From Cellulosimicrobium sp. CUA-896 (GTDB lineage Bacteria > Actinomycetota > Actinomycetes > Actinomycetales > Cellulomonadaceae), in NCBI RefSeq assembly GCF_001942335.1, contig NZ_MKKH01000020.1, forward strand, positions 1 to 53,003: 53,003 nucleotides of DNA, read 5' to 3'. Under the pieces are notes generated by a model. That model did no database searches and was not told where the DNA came from. It saw only the letters and a program-made list of their open reading frames with translations. Position 1 is the first letter of the stretch, and the number at the start of each line of letters is the position of its first letter. The position numbers and the translations under genes are program-made. This document shows positions 30,456 through 40,278 of this stretch, in pieces.

Positions 30456-31127
30456 TCAGAGCGCGGCGATCCCGTCGCCGATCATCTTCGCGCCGAGGAC
30501 GAGCAGCAGGACCGCCATGATCACGGCGTTGTTGCCGACCAACCAGGCGCGCAGCTCGGCGAGCAGGGTCGCGGCCCGCGGCCCCGCCGTGAGGTAGACG
30601 ACGACCGGCGCCGCGACGCCGAGGGACGCGACGAGCGCGAACACCAGCGCGGCGACGACGGCCGTCGTCGTGTCCCCCGAGGCTGCCGTGCCGATCGCGG
30701 CCCCGCCGGAGACGGCGAGCAGGAGGTTCTTGGGGTTCACCGCGCCGAGCAGGACCGCGAGTCCCGCGGCGCGGACCGGCGTGAAGGCGTCGATCGCGGC
30801 CATCCACCGCGGGGTCGGCGGCTCGGCGCCCTCCCGCGGCCGCTGCCGCCACTGACGCAGCGCGACGAGTAGCAGGAGGACACCGAGCAGGATCTTGACG
30901 ACGCCCACCCAGGCCGGGGACCCGGCGTCGTCCGGCCCGGCCGCACCCGTGAGCAGGGCGACGACGAGCACGACCGCGCCGACCGCCACGAACCAGCCGA
31001 CGAGGAAGGCGGTCGCGTTCGCGCGGGCGCGGCCGCTGACGAGCATGAGCACGACGGCGACGACCGGCAGCGGGCTGACCAGCACGCCGACCGCGACCGG
31101 CAGGGACTGACCGATCGCCGCGCCCAC
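30456..31127 (-). CDS. GAP-family (Sap / SL1-addressing-like) membrane protein
   Basis: 223 residues from a GTG at 31127 behind GAGGAGG. Six hydrophobic helices, with conserved-looking SPLPVVAVVLML at the start and VLLGAVNPKNLLLAVSGGAAIG in the middle. 'NPKN' in this position is a mark of the GAP/SL1-addressing family, related to LysE-type exporters. Mycobacterial members help move glycolipids to the surface. The substrate here is unknown. It faces the AI-2E gene tail-to-tail (seven bases between the genes) and lies next to the second DUF1269 gene. Confidence 0.8.
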   Translation of the reverse strand: MGAAIGQSLPVAVGVLVSPLPVVAVVLMLVSGRARANATAFLVGWFVAVGAVVLVVALLTGAAGPDDAGSPAWVGVVKILLGVLLLLVALRQWRQRPREGAEPPTPRWMAAIDAFTPVRAAGLAVLLGAVNPKNLLLAVSGGAAIGTAASGDTTTAVVAALVFALVASLGVAAPVVVYLTAGPRAATLLAELRAWLVGNNAVIMAVLLLVLGAKMIGDGIAAL

Positions 31128-31150
31128 GACGCCTCCTCAGGGGCCGTCGC

Positions 31151-31647
31151 TCAGACGTTCTCCTCGAACGCCTCCCGGAGCTTCGCCTCCTCCTCGGCGG
31201 AGAGGTTGGTCTGGATGAGCTCGCCGTGGAAGCCCTGGGCCTGGAGCTGCTCGTGCACGCGGTCGAGCACCGCGCCGGACGCATGACGAAGAGGGCGGAC
31301 GTGCCCGGCGTGACCTTGTTGCGGACGGAGTCGATGAAGTCGTCGTCGATGCCGACGTCGGTCAGCGAGCCGGCCAGCGCGCCCGTCGCCGCGCCGATCG
31401 CGGCGCCGAGGAGCGGCACGAAGAAGATCAGCCCGAACAGCAGGCCCCAGAACGTGCCGCCGAGCGCGCCGACCGCCGCGGTGCTGTTGGCCTGGCGGGT
31501 CTTGGGCTTCTTCTTCCCCTCCTCCCACGACACGATCGCCGCGTCCTGGACCTGGATGAGCTCCTGCTTCTGTAGGGCGAGCAGGGCGTCCTCCGCCCGC
31601 TGCGCGCCGTCGGGGGTGTCGAACTTCCACACGGTCAGCGTTGCCAC
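31151..31647 (-). CDS. DUF1269 family protein (copy 2), one base lost near 31281
   Basis: 165 residues after restoring one base in ATGCG(G)TCC near 31281, which joins SALFVMRSGAVLDRVHEQL. The GTG at 31647 is chosen because the family opening is (M)ATLTVWKFDTPDGA and AAGAGGG lies ten bases upstream. Domain layout copies the DUF1269 gene at 28028-28510: N-terminal beta-alpha, a KPKTRQ turn, Gly-rich hydrophobic hairpin (TFWGLLFGLIFFVPLLGAAI) and C-terminal VTPGTSALFV. The two are clear paralogues about 3 kb apart. Function is unknown. Confidence 0.8.
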
Positions 31648-31895
31648 GTCAAACCCTCTTCCGTCGTACTCGCGTCGTACCGGTCGATGGTGCGCAGTGC
31701 ACCCGCGTCCTTGCGGGCGCCTCGACGGTATTGCGCCCCGGACCGCACTGCCACCCGAACCCGACGGCGTCGCGGCCTGCCCGGTCGCCCGGCAGGTCGG
31801 GACACCCGCCCCTGGGGCCCGGGACACGTCCCGCCGCAGCCTGTGCCGGTCATGAGCACCGGCGCAGCACCGCGCCCGACCAGGAAGGCACGACC

Positions 31896-32591
31896 ATGCA
31901 GGACAACCCGATCACCACCACCGCGCCCGTCGCCGGCGCCTCGTCCCGCCGCGGCCGTGGCGCGACGTCGCGTGCCTGGGCGTGGACCGGCGTCGCCGCC
32001 GGCGCCCTCGGCCTCGTCTCCGTGCAGGCCTCGATGACCTTCGGCGCGAACTGGGAGGAGACCGCCGGCGACGCCGACGCGATCGTCGCCGACATGGCCG
32101 GCCGCCTCGGCACGCAGCTCGTCTTCCACACCGCGACGATCGTCTGCGCGCTCCTCGTGCTCGTCTTCGCCGCCGGGCTCAAGCGGCGGCTCGACGCGCA
32201 GGCGCCCGCGGGCTCGCTGGTCCCGACGGTCGCGGGCTGGGGCCTCGTGCTCGTGTCCGTCGCCGGGCTGCTCGGCTCGGGCCTCGACACGCAGTTCCTC
32301 TTCGCCTTCGCCGAGCCCGAGCTCGTCGTCCCGGAGTCCGGCGCGTTCTACGTCGACTGGGTCGCGACGATCCCGTGGCTGTGGGTCGGCGCGGGCGTCA
32401 GCGGCGTCGCGCTCGGGGTCGCGGCGCTGCGGCACTCGGCGGCACCGCGCTGGATCGGCGTCGTCGGCGTCGTGCTCGGTGGCCTCGCGCTGCTGACCGG
32501 CATCTCCCCGCTGCAGTACATGGCCGGGTTCGTCGGACCGGTGTGGCTCCTGGTCACGGCGCTGGGCTTCGCGCTCGGGGACCGGCGCTGA
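31896..32591 (+). CDS. Multi-helix membrane protein of unknown function
   Basis: 231 residues. The ATG at 31896 follows AGGAAGG. After a 25-residue basic N-terminus there are about six hydrophobic segments (WTGVAAGALGLVSVQASM; LVFHTATIVCALLVLVFAAG; VAGWGLVLVSVAGLLGSG; IPWLWVGAGVSGVALGVAAL; IGVVGVVLGGLALLTGI; PVWLLVTALGFALG). I do not recognise a named family; it resembles predicted actinobacterial membrane proteins with a DUF4386-like style. It lies 71 bp upstream of a sensor kinase on the same strand, but the kinase appears to have its own promoter. Confidence 0.75.
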   Translation: MQDNPITTTAPVAGASSRRGRGATSRAWAWTGVAAGALGLVSVQASMTFGANWEETAGDADAIVADMAGRLGTQLVFHTATIVCALLVLVFAAGLKRRLDAQAPAGSLVPTVAGWGLVLVSVAGLLGSGLDTQFLFAFAEPELVVPESGAFYVDWVATIPWLWVGAGVSGVALGVAALRHSAAPRWIGVVGVVLGGLALLTGISPLQYMAGFVGPVWLLVTALGFALGDRR

Positions 32592-32650
32592 GTCTCGGGC
32601 GGACGGGTGATGTGCGCGCCGGGCCCTTCTCCTCGGGCCCGGCGCGGCTC

Positions 32651-32656
32651 TACCGT
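32651..32656 (+). promoter_or_regulatory. Leaderless-type -10 element (TACCGT)
   Basis: TACCGT ends exactly six bases before the in-frame GTG at 32663. This decides that start over the overlapping GTG at 32657, which would sit too close to the -10. No ribosome-binding site is present. Confidence 0.45.
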
Positions 32657-32662
32657 GTGGCC

Positions 32663-34729
32663 GTGGCCGAGCCCGGGCCCGGCCGCGCCGGGACCTCCCG
32701 CACGAGCAGGACCATCGGGGTGACCGTCGCGGTCGTCACCTGGTCCCTCGGCGTGTCCGCGCTCCTGCTGCAGCTCACGTCGGGCGTACCCCTGCTGCTC
32801 GGCGACCTCCTGTTCGTCGTCGTCGACGCGACCGTCGCGCTCGTCTACGGCACCGTCGCGGCGGTGGTCCTCGCGCGGCGTCCGCACGTCGTGGGCTGGC
32901 TCGTCGCGCTCGCGGCGGTCGGCGGCGGCGTGGCCGCGCTCGGCGGCGCGTGGCGCAGCTACGCCTCGACCCACCCGGCGCTCCCCCCGTTGTCACCGCT
33001 CACCGACGCGTACGGCTGGGCGTGGGTCCCGGGCACCGTCGGCCTGTTCGTGCTCGTCCCGTGGTTCGTCCGGTCCGGCCGGCTCGGGGCCGGGGCGTGG
33101 TGCGGCGTCGCCGCCGGCGCGGCCTCGATCGCGCTGTTCCTGCTCGCACCCACCGGCGACCCCCGCCCGGCGATCGCCGCGGTCGTGGTCGTCGGTCTGG
33201 TCACGGCCGCCGCGACGGCGTGGCGCTGGCGCCGCGGCCCCGTCTCCGACCGACGCGGGCTCGGCCTGCTCGCGCTCGGCACCGCGCTCATGGCGCTGTC
33301 GTTCGTGCCGCTGCTCGGCACGTGGGCCGACACCGAGGTCGTGCTCGCCCTCCCGCTCACGCACCTCGCGTGCCAGGCGCTGTTCCCCGCGGCGATCCTC
33401 GTGTGCGTCCTGCGCAACCGGCTGTGGGGCGTCGACCTCGCGCTGTCGCGCGCGACCGTCGCCGCGATGCTCGCGCTCGCCCTGGCCCTCGTCTACGGAG
33501 TGGTCGTCGTGGTCGCGGCGACCGTCGTCGACGGCCCGGCGGCGCAGGTCCTCGCGGCCGTCGGCGTCGCGGTGGCCGTCACGCCGCTGCACGCGTGGCT
33601 GCGGCGGCGCGTCCGCGCGCTCGTGTACGGCGACGGCGGCGACCCGGGCCGCGCCGCCCTCAGCGTCGGGCGGCACCTGTCCACCGCCTCCACGGCCGAG
33701 GACCTGGTCGCCGGGCTCGCGGTCGGCATCCGCGAGGCGCTGCGGCTGGAGTCCGTGACGGTCGAGTGGCCCGTCACCGCGTCCGGGGACGTCGGGGACG
33801 TGGCGCCCGGGGCCGCGGTCGTGCGCGACGTCGAGCACGGCGGGCGCGTCCTCGGGCGGGTACACGGGGTGGCGCGCGCGGGCGAGCGTCTCGACCCGCG
33901 CACGCGCGACGCGCTCGACCAGCTCCTGCCGGTGCTCGGCGCCGGGCTGGCTCTCGCGCAGGGCGCGCGCGAGCTCGAGGCGGCGCGCGACGCGACGACG
34001 CGCGCCCGCCTCGCCGAGCGGCGCGTCATCCGGCGCGAGCTGCACGACGGCGTCGGGCCCTGGCTCACCGGGCTGCGCCTCGGTCTGCAGGGCGCGCGCA
34101 ACGTGCTCGAGACCGACCCCGCCGCGGCGACGGCGATCCTCGACGCGCTCGGCGCCGAGGCGGAGCGGCGCGTCGAGGACGTGCGCTCCCTCTCGCGCAG
34201 CCTCTTGCCGCCGTCGCTCGACGAGCTCGGGCTCGAGGCGGCCCTCGGCGAGCTCGCGGGGCGGCAGGCCGTCGCGGGCTTCGTCGTCGACGTGCGCTGC
34301 GACCCGTGCGCCGGTCTCGACCCGCGCGTCGCCGCCGCCGCGTACGCGATCGCGAGCGAGTCGGTCGTCAACGCCGCGCGGCACTCGGGTACGGCGGAGT
34401 GCCGGCTGACCGTCGAGGTGCTCGACGACGCGCTCGTCGTCATGTGCGAGGACGCCGGCGTCGGCGTCGCGCCCGGTGCGCGGGCGGGGGTCGGCTCCCG
34501 GTCGGTGCGCGAGCGCGCGGAGGAGCTCGGCGGGCGCGTCGAGGTCACGGCCGCCGTGCCCGACGACGACGGGTCCGGAGGTCTGGCGCCCGGCGGGCCG
34601 GTGACCGGCAGGCCGGTGACCGACGGCGCGCGGCCGGGGACGCGCGTGCGCGCCGTCCTGCCGCTGGTGCCGGGCGGAGTGTCGCTCGCCACGAGGGTCG
34701 GGACGGCCACGGACGAGGTCGTCGCGTGA
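32663..34729 (+). CDS. Sensor histidine kinase (NarL/DesK-type, HisKA_3)
   Basis: 688 residues. About eight to nine N-terminal membrane helices (residues 15-310) form an integral sensor module. A GAF-like region follows (about 345-440), then the HisKA_3 dimerisation helix with the phospho-acceptor His in RRELHDGVGPWLTGLRLGLQ, and an HATPase_c domain (SESVVNAARHS N-box; GVGSRSVRERAEELGG G2 box). The insert GSGGLAPGGPVTGRPVTDG is low-complexity. The last bases overlap the GTG of the response-regulator gene (34726-34729), so the pair is translationally coupled. The stimulus is unknown. Confidence 0.85.
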   Translation: MAEPGPGRAGTSRTSRTIGVTVAVVTWSLGVSALLLQLTSGVPLLLGDLLFVVVDATVALVYGTVAAVVLARRPHVVGWLVALAAVGGGVAALGGAWRSYASTHPALPPLSPLTDAYGWAWVPGTVGLFVLVPWFVRSGRLGAGAWCGVAAGAASIALFLLAPTGDPRPAIAAVVVVGLVTAAATAWRWRRGPVSDRRGLGLLALGTALMALSFVPLLGTWADTEVVLALPLTHLACQALFPAAILVCVLRNRLWGVDLALSRATVAAMLALALALVYGVVVVVAATVVDGPAAQVLAAVGVAVAVTPLHAWLRRRVRALVYGDGGDPGRAALSVGRHLSTASTAEDLVAGLAVGIREALRLESVTVEWPVTASGDVGDVAPGAAVVRDVEHGGRVLGRVHGVARAGERLDPRTRDALDQLLPVLGAGLALAQGARELEAARDATTRARLAERRVIRRELHDGVGPWLTGLRLGLQGARNVLETDPAAATAILDALGAEAERRVEDVRSLSRSLLPPSLDELGLEAALGELAGRQAVAGFVVDVRCDPCAGLDPRVAAAAYAIASESVVNAARHSGTAECRLTVEVLDDALVVMCEDAGVGVAPGARAGVGSRSVRERAEELGGRVEVTAAVPDDDGSGGLAPGGPVTGRPVTDGARPGTRVRAVLPLVPGGVSLATRVGTATDEVVA

Positions 34730-35457
34730 GCGGCGCGGCGGACGGCGCGACCTCGGACGCGGGGCCACGGTCGATCGACGTCGTCGTGGTGGACGACCAC
34801 CCCCTCTTCCGGCTCGGGCTCGTCGCGCTGCTCGGCTCGCTCGACGGCGTGCGCGTCGTCGGGCAGGCCGCGTCCGCGGCGCAGGCGCGGTCGGTGCTCG
34901 GGCTCGACGGCGTGGCCGACAGCGCCGAGACGCCGGCCCCGATGCCTCCCGCGGCCCCCGACGTCGTGCTCGTGGACGTGGACCTCGGTGACGGGTCGGG
35001 GGTCGACGTCACGCGCGACCTCGTCCGCGCTCGGCCCGGCGCGCGCGTGCTGGTCGTGACGATGCACGAGGACGCGGACGTCGTCGTCGCCGCGGTGCGC
35101 GCGGGCGCCCGCGGCTACCTCGTGAAGTCGGCGAGCCCCGCGGAGGTCGAGCGCGCGGTGCGGTCGGTGGCCGACGGCGCGATGATCCTCGCCCCGGCGG
35201 TCGCCGAGCAGGCGATGGCGTACGTCGTCGGGGGCCGGTCCGCCGCGCGCGTGCCGTTCCCGCAGCTCACGGACCGCGAGCGCGAGGTGCTCGACCTCGT
35301 CGCCGCCGGGCTCGACAACACGGCGATCTCGCGGCGGCTGGTGCTCAGCCCGAAGACGGTGCGCAACCACGTGACGAACGTGCTCACCAAGCTGGCCGTG
35401 CGCGACCGCGCCGCCGCGATCGTCCGCGCGCGGCAGGAGGGGCTCGGGGGCGCATGA
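34726..35457 (+). CDS. LuxR/NarL-family response regulator
   Basis: 243 residues from a GTG at 34726 that overlaps the kinase stop as GTGA. The receiver domain has VVVVDDHPLFR (acidic pair), the phospho-acceptor Asp in VVLVDVDLGDGSG, VTMHED and the conserved Lys in YLVKSASP. Between strands 2 and 3 it carries a longer-than-usual insert (LDGVADSAETPAPMPPAAP). The C-terminus is a LuxR HTH (LTDREREVLDLVAAGLDN, then SPKTVRNHVTNVLTKLAVRD). It is the obvious partner of the kinase just upstream; targets are not deducible. Confidence 0.88.
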   Translation: MSGAADGATSDAGPRSIDVVVVDDHPLFRLGLVALLGSLDGVRVVGQAASAAQARSVLGLDGVADSAETPAPMPPAAPDVVLVDVDLGDGSGVDVTRDLVRARPGARVLVVTMHEDADVVVAAVRAGARGYLVKSASPAEVERAVRSVADGAMILAPAVAEQAMAYVVGGRSAARVPFPQLTDREREVLDLVAAGLDNTAISRRLVLSPKTVRNHVTNVLTKLAVRDRAAAIVRARQEGLGGA

Positions 35458-35474
35458 GCGCGGCCGCCACCGGC

Positions 35475-35566
35475 GCCGAACCCCGGGTCGCCGGGTACCG
35501 CAGCCCGCCGAACCCCGGGTTGTCCGTCAGGACGGCGGCTCGGTGGCGCGCAACCCGGGGTTCGGC
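35475..35566. repeat. Interspersed repeat cluster A (GCCGAACCCCGGGT family), three copies
   Basis: GCCGAACCCCGGGT occurs at 35475-35488 and 35507-35520 (32-bp period). The inverted form AACCCGGGGTTCGGC is at 35552-35566. Copies 2 and 3 can pair to form a large stem. The cluster fills the 119-bp gap between convergent stop codons (response regulator and VOC gene). The same family recurs at 51583-51704. Confidence 0.85.
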
Positions 35567-35576
35567 ACAGGATCGG

Positions 35577-35954
35577 TCACGCGCCGTCGTCCTCGATGAC
35601 CGACAGCACGTTGCCCGCCGGGTCGGTGAACCACGCGATGAGCGGGCCGCCGCCGCGGAACACGAAGTCCTCGTCCGTCTCGACGGGCGTGCCCGCGTAC
35701 CGCTCGAACGCCACCCCGCGCTCGCGCAGCGCCGCGACGGCGGCCGGCACGTCGGGCACCGGGAAGTTGAGGATCGTGAACGACGCCGGCTCGTGCGCGT
35801 CGCCCTTCGGGTACGCGAGGACGCCCGTCGTCCCGGGCACGTCGATCCACAGCATGTCGTCGCCGCGCACGGGCAGGCCGAGCACGTCGCCGTAGAACCG
35901 CCGGGCAGCGTCGACGTCGTCGACCGAGAATCCGCTGAACGCCTTGTCGAGCAT
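35577..35954 (-). CDS. VOC (glyoxalase/bleomycin-resistance-like) family protein
   Basis: 125 residues. The ATG at 35954 follows AGGAGG. It opens [22 protein letters not shown], the classic VOC strand followed by the 'ARRFY' helix. The ending [20 protein letters not shown] has the 'DPxGN' turn found before the last metal-binding Glu strand (SVIEDDGA). It is a single VOC domain, half of the binding site in a dimer, and cytoplasmic. The substrate is unknown. It converges on the response-regulator gene across the repeat cluster at 35475-35566. Confidence 0.85.
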   Translation of the reverse strand: MLDKAFSGFSVDDVDAARRFYGDVLGLPVRGDDMLWIDVPGTTGVLAYPKGDAHEPASFTILNFPVPDVPAAVAALRERGVAFERYAGTPVETDEDFVFRGGGPLIAWFTDPAGNVLSVIEDDGA

Positions 35955-36118
35955 GTCGCCTCCTGGGGCCGGGCGGGGCCGGTGCCCCGCTCCAGGACCG
36001 ACCGTCGCGGCGCGGCGCAGTCATCGGTCGAGCGCTGCACCCGGGGACGAGGGATGCACCCGGAGGTGCATCTCTCGCGCAGAAGTGCGTCGCTCGGGAG
36101 CCCGTCGGCGGCGTGCGG

Positions 36119-36124
36119 CAGGAT
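36119..36124 (+). promoter_or_regulatory. Leaderless-type -10 element (CAGGAT)
   Basis: CAGGAT, then six bases (GGCGCC), then the ATG at 36131. The same CAGGATGrCGCC spacing occurs before the RDD gene at 43912. No ribosome-binding site is present. Confidence 0.45.
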
Positions 36125-36130
36125 GGCGCC

Positions 36131-37146
36131 ATGACCGAGAGCACCGAGGCACCGGCGGCCGGCAGCGACGGCACCACGGGCACCGACCTTCTCCTGCTGG
36201 ACACCGCGTCGCTGTACTTCCGGGCGTTCTTCGGCGTCCCCGACTCGCTCAAGGCGCCCGACGGCACGCCGGTCAACGCGGTGCGCGGTCTGCTCGACAT
36301 GATCGCGACGCTCGTCACCGACCGCGACCCGACCGCCTCGTCGCCTGCTGGGACGACGACTGGCGGCCGGCGTTCCGCGTCGAGGCGATCCCGTCGTACA
36401 AGGCGCACCGCGTCGCGCGCGAGGAGCCGGGGACGACGGGCGTCGAGGAGGTGCCCGACAAGCTCTCGCCGCAGGTGCCGGTGATCGTCGAGGTGCTCGC
36501 GGCGCTCGGGATCGCGCGCGTCGGGTCGCCGGGGTACGAGGCGGACGACGTCATCGGCACGCTCACGGCGCGCGAGGTCGCGCGCCGTGCGGGCGACGGC
36601 GCCACCCCGGTCGAGCCGGCCGAGCGCGCCCGCGTCGAGGTCGTCACCGGCGACCGCGACCTGTTCCAGCTCGTCGACGACGCGGCGGGCGTGCGGGTCC
36701 TGTACCCGTCGAAGGGCGTGAAGAACCTCGAGCTCGTCGACCAGGGGCGCCTCGCCGAGCGGTACGGCGTGCGCACCGGCGCCGGGTACGCGGACATGGC
36801 CGTGCTGCGCGGCGACCCGAGCGACGGCCTGCCGGGCGTCCCGGGCATCGGCGAGAAGACGGCCGTCGCGCTCCTCGACCGCTACGGCGACCTCGCGGGC
36901 GTGCTCGCCGCGCGCGACGCCGCGGACCCCGGGCTCACCGCGACGCAGCGCCGCCGGCTCACGGAGGCCGCGGACTACCTCGACGTCGCGCCGACGGTCG
37001 TGCAGGTCGCGCGCGACGCTCCCGTGGGCGACGTCGACGACGCGCTGCCGGCGGCTCCCGCCGACCCGGACGCGCTCGACGCGCTCGCCGAGCGGTGGGG
37101 GCTGGGCTCCTCGGTCCGCCGGGTGCTGGACGCACTCGCCCGCTGA
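36131..37146 (+). CDS. Stand-alone 5'-3' exonuclease (PolA N-terminal-like), one base lost near 36333
   Basis: 338 residues after restoring one C near 36333 (join [19 protein letters not shown]). It shows the FEN/5'-exonuclease pattern: [18 protein letters not shown] (first metal Asp), [12 protein letters not shown] with IPSYKAHR, the acidic arch [10 protein letters not shown] and [14 protein letters not shown], and the helix-hairpin-helix [18 protein letters not shown]. There is no polymerase domain, so it is a free-standing flap exonuclease/RNase H-like enzyme, as found in many actinobacteria beside a full PolA. It is cytoplasmic and probably acts in Okazaki-fragment and repair processing. 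Confidence 0.88.
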
Positions 37147-37261
37147 CGCGGCGTCGCGCCGCCGCGGCGCCCCGCTGACCTGCGATGTCACAGAGCCGGC
37201 CGCGGGCCGTCCCTCCGGTGTGGGCGCCTCGAGGCGCCGGCCCATCGACCGGAGGTTCCGC

Positions 37262-38664
37262 ATGTCCAGCACCGTCTCGTCGTCCGCGACGACCGCACCG
37301 CTGCCCGACGACGTCGCCGCGCTCCGCACCCGAGTCACCGGTTCCGTCCTCGCCCGGCGCGAGGTCGTCGACGGCGGCCGCACCCCGGGGGACGCGGTCC
37401 CCGCGCACAGCACCCTCATCCTCAACGACCCGCAGCTCGCCGTGCTCGCCGCGTCGGAGCGCGACGTCGTCGAGACCGTGCGGTTCGCGGCGGAGCACGG
37501 CCTGACCGTCCGTCCGTACGCGACCGGCCACGGCGGCGCCACGCCGATCGTCGACGGCGTCGTGGTCGACACCCAGTCGCTCGCGGGCGTCGAGATCGAC
37601 CCGTCCACGCGCGTCGCGCGGATCGCGCCGGCACCCGCTGGCGGTCCGTCGTGGAGGTGGCCGCCGGCCACGGCCTCGCCCCGATCACGGGCTCGTCGGG
37701 CAGCGTCGGCGTCGTCGGCTACCTCCTCGGCGGCGGCCTCGGCCCGCTCGCGCGCAGCCACGGCGCCTCCTCCGACCGCGTGCGCGGGCTCCGTGTCGTG
37801 CTCGCGGACGGGTCCGTGGTCGAGACGACCGCGGAGCACGAGCCCGACCTGTTCTGGGCGCTGCGTGGCGGCAAGGGCGGTCTCGGGATCGTCACGCGGG
37901 TCGACGTCGAGCTCGTCCCGCTGCGCACCCTGTACGGCGGGTCGCTCACCGTCGACGGCGCGGACGCCGCCGACGTGCTGCGCGCGTGGACGCGCTGGAC
38001 GACGACCGCGCCCGACGACGTCACGACCTCCGTCGTGATCCTCTCGCTGCCCGACCTGCCGTTCGTGCCCGAGCCGCTGCGGGGGCGGACCGTGCTCAAC
38101 CTCCGATTCGCCTACCCCGGCGACGCGGCCGAGGGCGAACGCCTGGCCGCGCCGCTGCGCGCGGTCGCACCGGCGCTCGTCGACACGATCGGCGAGATGC
38201 CGGCGGCGGCGATCGCGACGATCCACGCCGACCCGGACGACCCGGGGCCGTCGTGGGTCGCGGGCGCGGAGCTGCGCACGATCGACGACGCGTTCGTCGA
38301 CCGGTACCTCGGCGCGTACGGCCCCGGGGGCGACTCGCCGTTCCTCGGCGCGGAGATCCGGCACCTGGGCGGGGCCGTGGCGCGGGACGTGCCCGGCGGC
38401 TCGGCCGTGGGCGGGCGCACCGGCGACTACCTGCTGGCCTTCGTCGGCATGAACCCGCCGCTCGTCCCCGCGATGGTCGCGAGCTTCGCGGACTTCACCG
38501 CGTGGTCGGCGCCGTGGGCCGCGAGCGAGACGAACGTCAACTTCCTCCCGGCGCCGTGGACCGAGGAGATGCTCGCGCGGGCGTGGTCGCCCCAGACGCT
38601 CGCACGGCTGCGTGAGGTCCGGAGCCAGTACGACCCGGACGGGCGCTTCCCCTTCGGGGCCTGA
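37262..38664 (+). CDS. FAD-linked oxidoreductase (berberine-bridge-like), one base lost near 37632
   Basis: 467 residues after restoring one G near 37632 (join RIAPGTRWRSVVEVAAGHG). The ATG at 37262 follows GGAGG. The FAD-binding (PCMH) domain includes VRFAAEHGLTVRPYATGHGG and the loop SGSVGVVGYLLGGGLGPLAR. The substrate domain and the C-terminal 'NFLPAPW ... YDPDGRFPFG' end match the FAD_binding_4/BBE group (6-hydroxynicotine oxidase, oligosaccharide oxidase and related). The usual His of the bicovalent flavin site lies in TGHGG; the partner Cys of bicovalent members is not obvious. No signal peptide. The substrate is unknown. Confidence 0.85.
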
Positions 38665-38673
38665 CCGCCGCGT

Positions 38674-38706
38674 CGTCGGGCTCCGGCCGGGTGCCGGTGC
38701 CCGACG
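38674..38706. terminator. Hairpin between convergent genes
   Basis: CGTCGGGC (38674-38681) pairs perfectly with GCCCGACG (38699-38706) around a GC-rich loop. It lies in the 54-bp gap between the convergent stops of the FAD oxidoreductase and the PfkB kinase. No U-tract is present. Confidence 0.4.
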
Positions 38707-38718
38707 GCGCGCGGTCGC

Positions 38719-39665
38719 CTATCCCGCGTCGACCCGGGCCCGCGCGGCGCGCTCCTGGACGGCCGCGAGGTCGAACGACGGCCGCCCGCCGACCGTGCCC
38801 ACGGCGAGCACGGCGGCGGCGGACGCCCACCACGCCGTCTCCTCGTGCGCCCGCCCGTGCAGGAGGCCCGCGGCGAGCGCGGCCGTGAACGCGTCGCCCG
38901 CACCGGTCGGGTCCGCCACGGGTCCGTCGAGGGGCGGCATGACGACGTGCCCGCCGTCCCACGCCACGACGTTCTCCCCGCGGCCGGCCGCCAGCGCGAC
39001 GAGCCCGGGTCCGTCGGAGCACAGCTCGCGCGCCGCCTCGACCGTCGACGCGACGTCGTCGCCGGGGTCGCGCCCGACGAGGGCGGCCGTCTCGGCGGCG
39101 TCGGCACGCAGCACGTCCGCGTGCGCGAGGAGCTGCTCGCGCACGTCGCCGTCGGGCGGCGCGCCGTCGGCCACGACCAGGGCCCCGGCGCGCGCGGCCG
39201 TGCGCAGTCCCTCGAGCACCGCCGCGCGCGGCTGCTGGAGCTGCAGGAGCACGGCGTCCGCCGCCTCGAGCCGGGCCGCCGACGCGCGGACGTCGGCCGC
39301 GGTCAGCAGCGTGCCGCACGGCACGTCCTCGAGCAGCCGACGCGTGCCGTCGGCCTCGACGACGTCGTGAGCAGCGCCGTCGCGCAGCCACCGCGCCGGA
39401 CCACACCGTCGGTGTCGAGCCCGTCCGCGCGCGCCTGGGCCAGCACGTCGCGACCGGCGTCGTCGTCGCCCACCACGCCCACGACCGCGGCGTCGAGGCC
39501 GAGGCGCAGGCACGCGAGCGCCTGGTTCGCGCCCTTGCCGCCGAGCAGCTCCCGGCGCTCGCGCACCGCCGTCGACCCTCCGCCGTCCGGCAGCGTGTCG
39601 ATGGCGAGGACGAGGTCGCGCGCGACCTGCCCGAGCACGACGACGGTCGGCGACCCGGTCGTCAC
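38719..39665 (-). CDS. PfkB-family (ribokinase-like) sugar kinase, one base lost near 39361
   Basis: 315 residues after restoring one G near 39361 (join ALLTTVVEADGTRRLLEDV). The GTG start at 39665 has only a weak ribosome-binding site. The first signature GGKGANQALACLRLG is the ribokinase form of the PfkB N-terminal motif, and DPTGAGDAFTAALAAG holds the anion hole and the catalytic Asp. Length and motifs fit ribokinase or a close relative. No sugar transporter or isomerase is nearby, so the substrate remains open. Confidence 0.85.
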
Positions 39666-39708
39666 GCGCGCTCGGTCCGTCCGCGGGCTCGGGCGGGAGG
39701 TGCGGCCC

Positions 39709-40050
39709 TCAGGCGTCCGGGTCCTTGAGCGGGTCGTGCCCGAGCGACATGAGGCGGTGCCGCCACTCGGTGTCGCCCGCCGTGGGCTCCTCCGCCGACC
39801 CGCGGATCTCGGTGATGCGGTCGACGACGCGCCGCATCGCCTCCGCGTCCGCGGGCGTGAGGTCCGTGCGGCGCTTGCCGAGGATCTCCAGGACCGCCCG
39901 CGACAGGTCGCCGCCCGCCTGGTCCGGCAGGGCGTCCGAGCCAGGGCCGGAGGCGTCGGTCGCGAGCCACTCGCGCAGCTCCCGGGAGGTCATGTTCACG
40001 ACGTCGTGGAACTCCTGCCACAGGTCGCCGCTCTCGTCGGTGCTCGTCAT
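39709..40050 (-). CDS. DUF3140 family protein
   Basis: 113 residues, starting at an ATG at 40050. The sequence pattern LWQEFHDVVNMTSRELREWL and WRHRLMSLGHDPLKD matches DUF3140, small helical proteins of actinobacteria and proteobacteria with no known function (some are annotated as DNA-binding-like). There is no signal or membrane helix. It lies 43 bp upstream of the PfkB gene on the same strand, and divergent from the lytic transglycosylase. Confidence 0.8.
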   Translation of the reverse strand: MTSTDESGDLWQEFHDVVNMTSRELREWLATDASGPGSDALPDQAGGDLSRAVLEILGKRRTDLTPADAEAMRRVVDRITEIRGSAEEPTAGDTEWRHRLMSLGHDPLKDPDA

Positions 40051-40278
40051 GCTCGCTCCTTCCCCTGGATCACGTGGAGCCGTGCTCGCACCCGACCGTA
40101 GGCAGATGCACGCCCGCAGGCACGTCGGACGGCGGGGTGCCGAGACGCGCGCCGGGCGAGGCGTGGGGGTTGTGAGGACGTCTCGGGAGGGACCGGCCGT
40201 GCGATCGTCAGGACGCGTAGCGTGCAAGCCTGCGCCGACCTCCTCCCTCGGCGGCGCGACGAACCCCGGAGGACGACG

